Of a stretch of 9,263 nt of DNA, positions 7,265 to 9,263 are shown one piece after another (within the stretch, counting starts at the first letter, position 1; every line of letters begins with the position of its first letter). Origin of the DNA: Treponema sp. (lineage in GTDB: Bacteria > Spirochaetota > Spirochaetia > Treponematales > Breznakiellaceae); contig JAISBR010000209.1 of NCBI GenBank assembly GCA_031266095.1, forward strand, positions 1-9,263. The letters are read 5' to 3'. The position numbers and the translations under genes were made by a program. The notes beneath the pieces are model-generated. The model saw only the letters and a list, made by a program, of their open reading frames with translations. It ran no database searches and was not told where the DNA came from.

Positions 7265-7379
7265 TCCGCCGCTCTGACTTTTCAAGCCGCGCTCAAGTGC
7301 CTCCGCGGCAGGCGGCGGCAGGCGACCGCTTCCATTCCCCTGAAGGGGGAATCCGCCGTTCTGACTTTTCAAGCCGCGC
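7265..7379. repeat. Pair of 28-bp direct repeats flanking a G+C-rich hairpin segment
   Basis: The 28-bp unit beginning TCCGCCG and ending AAGCCGCGC occurs at 7265-7292 and 7352-7379, with a single C/T difference at the eighth base. The 59 bp between the copies hold GCCTCCGCGGCAGGC-like palindromes and an inverted repeat ATTCCCC...GGGGGAAT at 7334-7352. The unit lies between murA and the efflux promoter. It looks like a dispersed intergenic repeat family, not a gene. Confidence 0.5.
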
Positions 7380-7383
7380 CCGC

Positions 7384-7407
7384 ATGGCCACCTACGGTGG
7401 CCCCGCC
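7384..7407. repeat. Palindromic repeat copy 1, overlapping the murA stop
   Basis: GGCCACC, TAC, GGTGGCC (7386-7402) is a perfect 7-bp stem with a 3-nt loop. The 24 bases at 7384-7407 recur with one difference at 9149-9172. The murA stop codon TAG (7394-7392) is in the loop, so the element supplies the end of the gene. It could act as a 3' hairpin, but no T-run follows on the minus strand. Confidence 0.5.
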
Positions 7408-8699
7408 TCCACGGCAGGTGGGCTGTGTTTTATGTCGGCTCCGAGGCTGGTTAGGCGGGAGACGAGGTTTTCGTAGCCGCGTTCGACTTGGTAGATGTTG
7501 CTGATGGTGCTTTCGCCTGAGGCACAGAGGGCGGCGATGACCATTGCCATGCCGGCGCGGACATCGGGACTGGTGAGTTCGGAGCCGCTGAGTTTTGTTG
7601 CGCCGGAGATGACGGCGCGGTGAGGGTCGCAGAGGACGATGCGGGCGCCCATGCGGATCAGCATGTCTACGAAGAAGAGGCGCGACTCGAACATTTTTTC
7701 GTGGATGAGGACGGTACCTTCGACCTGGGTCGCGACTACAGTGGCGGTGCTCATCAGGTCGGGCGGGAAGCCGGGCCACGGCGCGTCGTCGATTTTCGGG
7801 ATCATGCCGCCCAAGTCTTCGTTTACGCGGAGGGGGGGACGGGTGTCTATATGGAGGGTTGTCCCTTCGTGTTCCCATACGATGCCGAGTTTGCGGAAGG
7901 CGGTGCGGGCGGGGCGCATGTCGGACGGCCGGGGACCTTCGATGGTGAGGCGGCCGTGTGTCGAGGCGGCCAGCCCGATGAAGGAGCCGGTCTCCATGAA
8001 GTCCGCCCCAATCGTATAATCGCAGCCGCCGAGCCGTTCGACGCCGTGGATCGTGAGTACGTTTGAGCCGATGCCTTCGATGCGTGCTCCCATCTGCACG
8101 AGCATTCTACAGAGGTCCTGCACGTGGGGTTCCGAGGCCGCGTTGAACAGGACTGTTTTGCCTTCGGCGAGACTTGCCGCCATCACGGCGTTTTCTGTCG
8201 CGGTAACCGACGTTTCGTCGAGAAAAATCTCCGTACCCCGCAGCCGTTTTGCGCAAAACCGAAAGACGCCGTTTATATCGACTTCCGCGCCCAGTTCGGT
8301 GAGGGCGAGAAAGTGCGTGTCGAGCCGCCGCCGTCCGATGACATCGCCGCCAGGCGGGGGCAACTCCGCCTCGCCTACCCGCGCAAGGATGGGCCCGGCA
8401 AACAGGATCGAAGCGCGGATTTTCGCAGCCGCGTCCCTTGGAATACCGCTTGTCTTCACATTGGGCATCGCGAGTTTCCACACCGATTTATCCGTGCCCG
8501 CCGGTTCAGCCGTTCCCCCCAGCGTACGAAACACGGCAAGCATCACCCGCACATCCTCAATATCGGGAATATTGCGCAGAACGCACACCCCCTCCGACAT
8601 AATCGCCGCCGCGATACAGGGCAGCGCCGCGTTCTTGTTCCCGCCCACCCTGATCGTGCCGCTTATGGGCCGGCCGCCCCTGATAACATACTGCGCCAC
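7392..8699 (-). CDS. murA: UDP-N-acetylglucosamine 1-carboxyvinyltransferase with Asp in place of active-site Cys
   Basis: MurA makes the first committed step of peptidoglycan synthesis: enolpyruvyl transfer from phosphoenolpyruvate to UDP-GlcNAc in the cytoplasm. The 435 residues match the family's usual length plus a short tail. Landmarks are GGNKNAALP with Lys22, the same number as the Escherichia coli Lys22; PGFPPDLMST with the conserved Asp; and DVRAGMAMVIAAL with the conserved Arg near the C-terminus. The mobile loop reads PPPGGDVIGRRRLDTH: position 119 is Asp where most MurA have Cys115. The frame is open to GTG 8726, but that codon has no SD. GTG 8699 has AGAGGA 5 nt upstream and begins VAQYVIRGGRP as MurA usually does. 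The last dozen or so residues (SPPAVEAGPP) are encoded partly by the palindromic repeat. It stands alone, with the efflux operon downstream having its own promoter. EPSP synthase is excluded by the MurA motifs. Confidence 0.5.
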   Translation of the reverse strand: MAQYVIRGGRPISGTIRVGGNKNAALPCIAAAIMSEGVCVLRNIPDIEDVRVMLAVFRTLGGTAEPAGTDKSVWKLAMPNVKTSGIPRDAAAKIRASILFAGPILARVGEAELPPPGGDVIGRRRLDTHFLALTELGAEVDINGVFRFCAKRLRGTEIFLDETSVTATENAVMAASLAEGKTVLFNAASEPHVQDLCRMLVQMGARIEGIGSNVLTIHGVERLGGCDYTIGADFMETGSFIGLAASTHGRLTIEGPRPSDMRPARTAFRKLGIVWEHEGTTLHIDTRPPLRVNEDLGGMIPKIDDAPWPGFPPDLMSTATVVATQVEGTVLIHEKMFESRLFFVDMLIRMGARIVLCDPHRAVISGATKLSGSELTSPDVRAGMAMVIAALCASGESTISNIYQVERGYENLVSRLTSLGADIKHSPPAVEAGPP

Positions 8700-8710
8700 A
8701 TTGGTCCTCT
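8697..8710 (-). promoter_or_regulatory. Ribosome binding site that sets the murA start
   Basis: AGAGGA at 8710-8705 lies 5 nt before GTG 8699 on the minus strand. The upstream GTG at 8726 has no comparable site, so the shorter protein is preferred. Confidence 0.5.
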
Positions 8711-8859
8711 GTTTAATTGTCGGCACAACAGTGGCATAAGCGCACTGTTCGTCACCTGCCGCGGGAGAGACGAGGCGGATTTCCTTGATGTGGGTGCATC
8801 ACCCGTATCAGATGTTGAGGGGTGACAAGCACACAGCCTCTGTAAATATTAACGCTTCG

Positions 8860-8961
8860 CACCCATTTCTTCTAACCCCCTCTCCCCAAAAAACCATCCT
8901 ATCCATCCACTATTCATCCAAAAAAAATCACAAAAAACCATCTCCAAATAATCCATCAAAA
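8860..8961. other. 102-nt tract with no G on the plus strand
   Basis: Every base from 8860 to 8961 on the plus strand is A, C or T, with several CCATC units and short A-runs. A plus-strand transcript would be C-rich and G-free like a Rho utilisation site; a minus-strand transcript would be C-free. It lies in the region upstream of murA. Confidence 0.5.
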
Positions 8962-9080
8962 GTTCACGCCTGTTTACTCCGGAATCGAATGGTATGGCTC
9001 TGATAGACAGTTATACAGTGCTTCTACTTGAAAAGAATTAACAAAAATATGAGACTCCGGCAAAACCTCATTTGGGCGCA

Positions 9081-9099
9081 TTTTTTGCTCCGCAAAAAA
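9081..9099. repeat. Inverted repeat with T/A-run arms
   Basis: TTTTTTGC, TCC, GCAAAAAA makes a perfect 8-bp stem with a 3-nt loop. It has terminator-like T-runs on both strands but little G+C in the stem. It marks the start of the repeat-rich right edge. Confidence 0.5.
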
Positions 9100-9122
9100 C
9101 CGGGCTTTCCGCCGCAACGCAT

Positions 9123-9255
9123 GGCCTTGAGGCCCTGCGCCGCAGCCGATGGCCACCTGCGGTGGCCCCGCCCCTCCAGAAGCAAATCCGCAACGCCTTT
9201 AGGCGCGATTTGCGACCCCTTGCGCAGTTGCGGTGTCCGCCACTGGCGGCCACGG
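9123..9255. repeat. Cluster of G+C-rich palindromes at the right edge, with palindromic repeat copy 2
   Basis: In order: GGCC-TTGA-GGCC (9123-9134); GGCCACC-TGC-GGTGGCC (9151-9167), within the second copy (9149-9172) of the element at the murA stop; a nested hairpin with arms GCAAATC (9182-9188) and GATTTGC (9207-9213) around CGCC-TTTA-GGCG; and CCGCCA-C-TGGCGG near 9237-9249. The density suggests a dispersed REP-like family or remnants of one. The window edge cuts the cluster. Confidence 0.5.
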
Positions 9256-9263
9256 ATTGCATC

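Larger units (their letters stand above)
8711..9263. other. Non-coding region upstream of murA
   Basis: No supportable gene, tRNA or rRNA. A small hairpin GGGTG-CAT-CACCC is at 8792-8804. A weak promoter candidate for murA is TTAGAA (8875-8870), 17 nt, TTAATA (8852-8847). A G-free tract fills 8860-8961. From about 9060 the sequence turns G+C-rich and palindromic. A short minus-strand frame over 8974-9156 crosses these palindromes and looks like a translated repeat. Confidence 0.5.

Noticed and set aside
7265..7379. CRISPR array
   Set aside because: There are only two repeat copies, the spacer is too long at 59 bp and itself palindromic, and no cas gene is nearby.
8974..9156. Minus-strand 60-residue frame as a small gene
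   Set aside because: It runs through the palindromic repeat cluster, has no clear ribosome site and resembles no known family.

Overview
All five complete genes and the one partial gene I can support lie on the minus strand. The window suggests a diderm bacterium, because it has a TolC-type outer-membrane channel with a MacA-like adaptor and a MurA. A spirochaete of the Treponema lineage, such as those from termite guts, is my best guess. It rests on the Asp-type MurA, the mix of G+C-rich genes with palindromic intergenic repeats, and general protein flavour. The sequence alone does not prove it.

In transcription order (high to low coordinates): about 9263-8700 is a non-coding stretch with G+C-rich palindromes at the edge and a 102-nt tract with no G on the plus strand. 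murA (8699-7392) follows; its usual active-site Cys is replaced by Asp. A repeat-bearing spacer (7391-7155) contains a good sigma70-type promoter. It drives a four-gene tripartite efflux operon: TolC-like channel (7154-5685), MacA/HlyD-like adaptor (5683-4688), LolD/MacB-type ATPase (4688-3996) and MacB/FtsX-type permease (4003-2807). The genes overlap or nearly touch and are probably translationally coupled.

An intergenic stretch (2806-2385) with no convincing gene ends in a consensus promoter (TTGACA, 18 nt, TATAAT). This promoter starts a second operon: a STAS-domain anti-sigma-factor antagonist (2384-2088), a very short HlyD-like secretion protein (2033-1512), and a C39-peptidase ABC exporter that runs off the left edge (1488 to 1). 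The last two resemble the NHLP/NHLM bacteriocin (ribosomal natural product) export cassette. No leader-peptide precursor is visible in the window, so the cargo gene must lie outside it.

The most interesting signals are in the second operon. The exporter's only well-placed start codon, with a strong Shine-Dalgarno, is in the wrong frame for the body of the protein. The frames meet at a run of seven A that forms an A-AAA-AAA slippery heptamer. In addition, the HlyD-like partner lacks the central coiled-coil and lipoyl region expected of such adaptors, and a STAS switch protein heads the operon.
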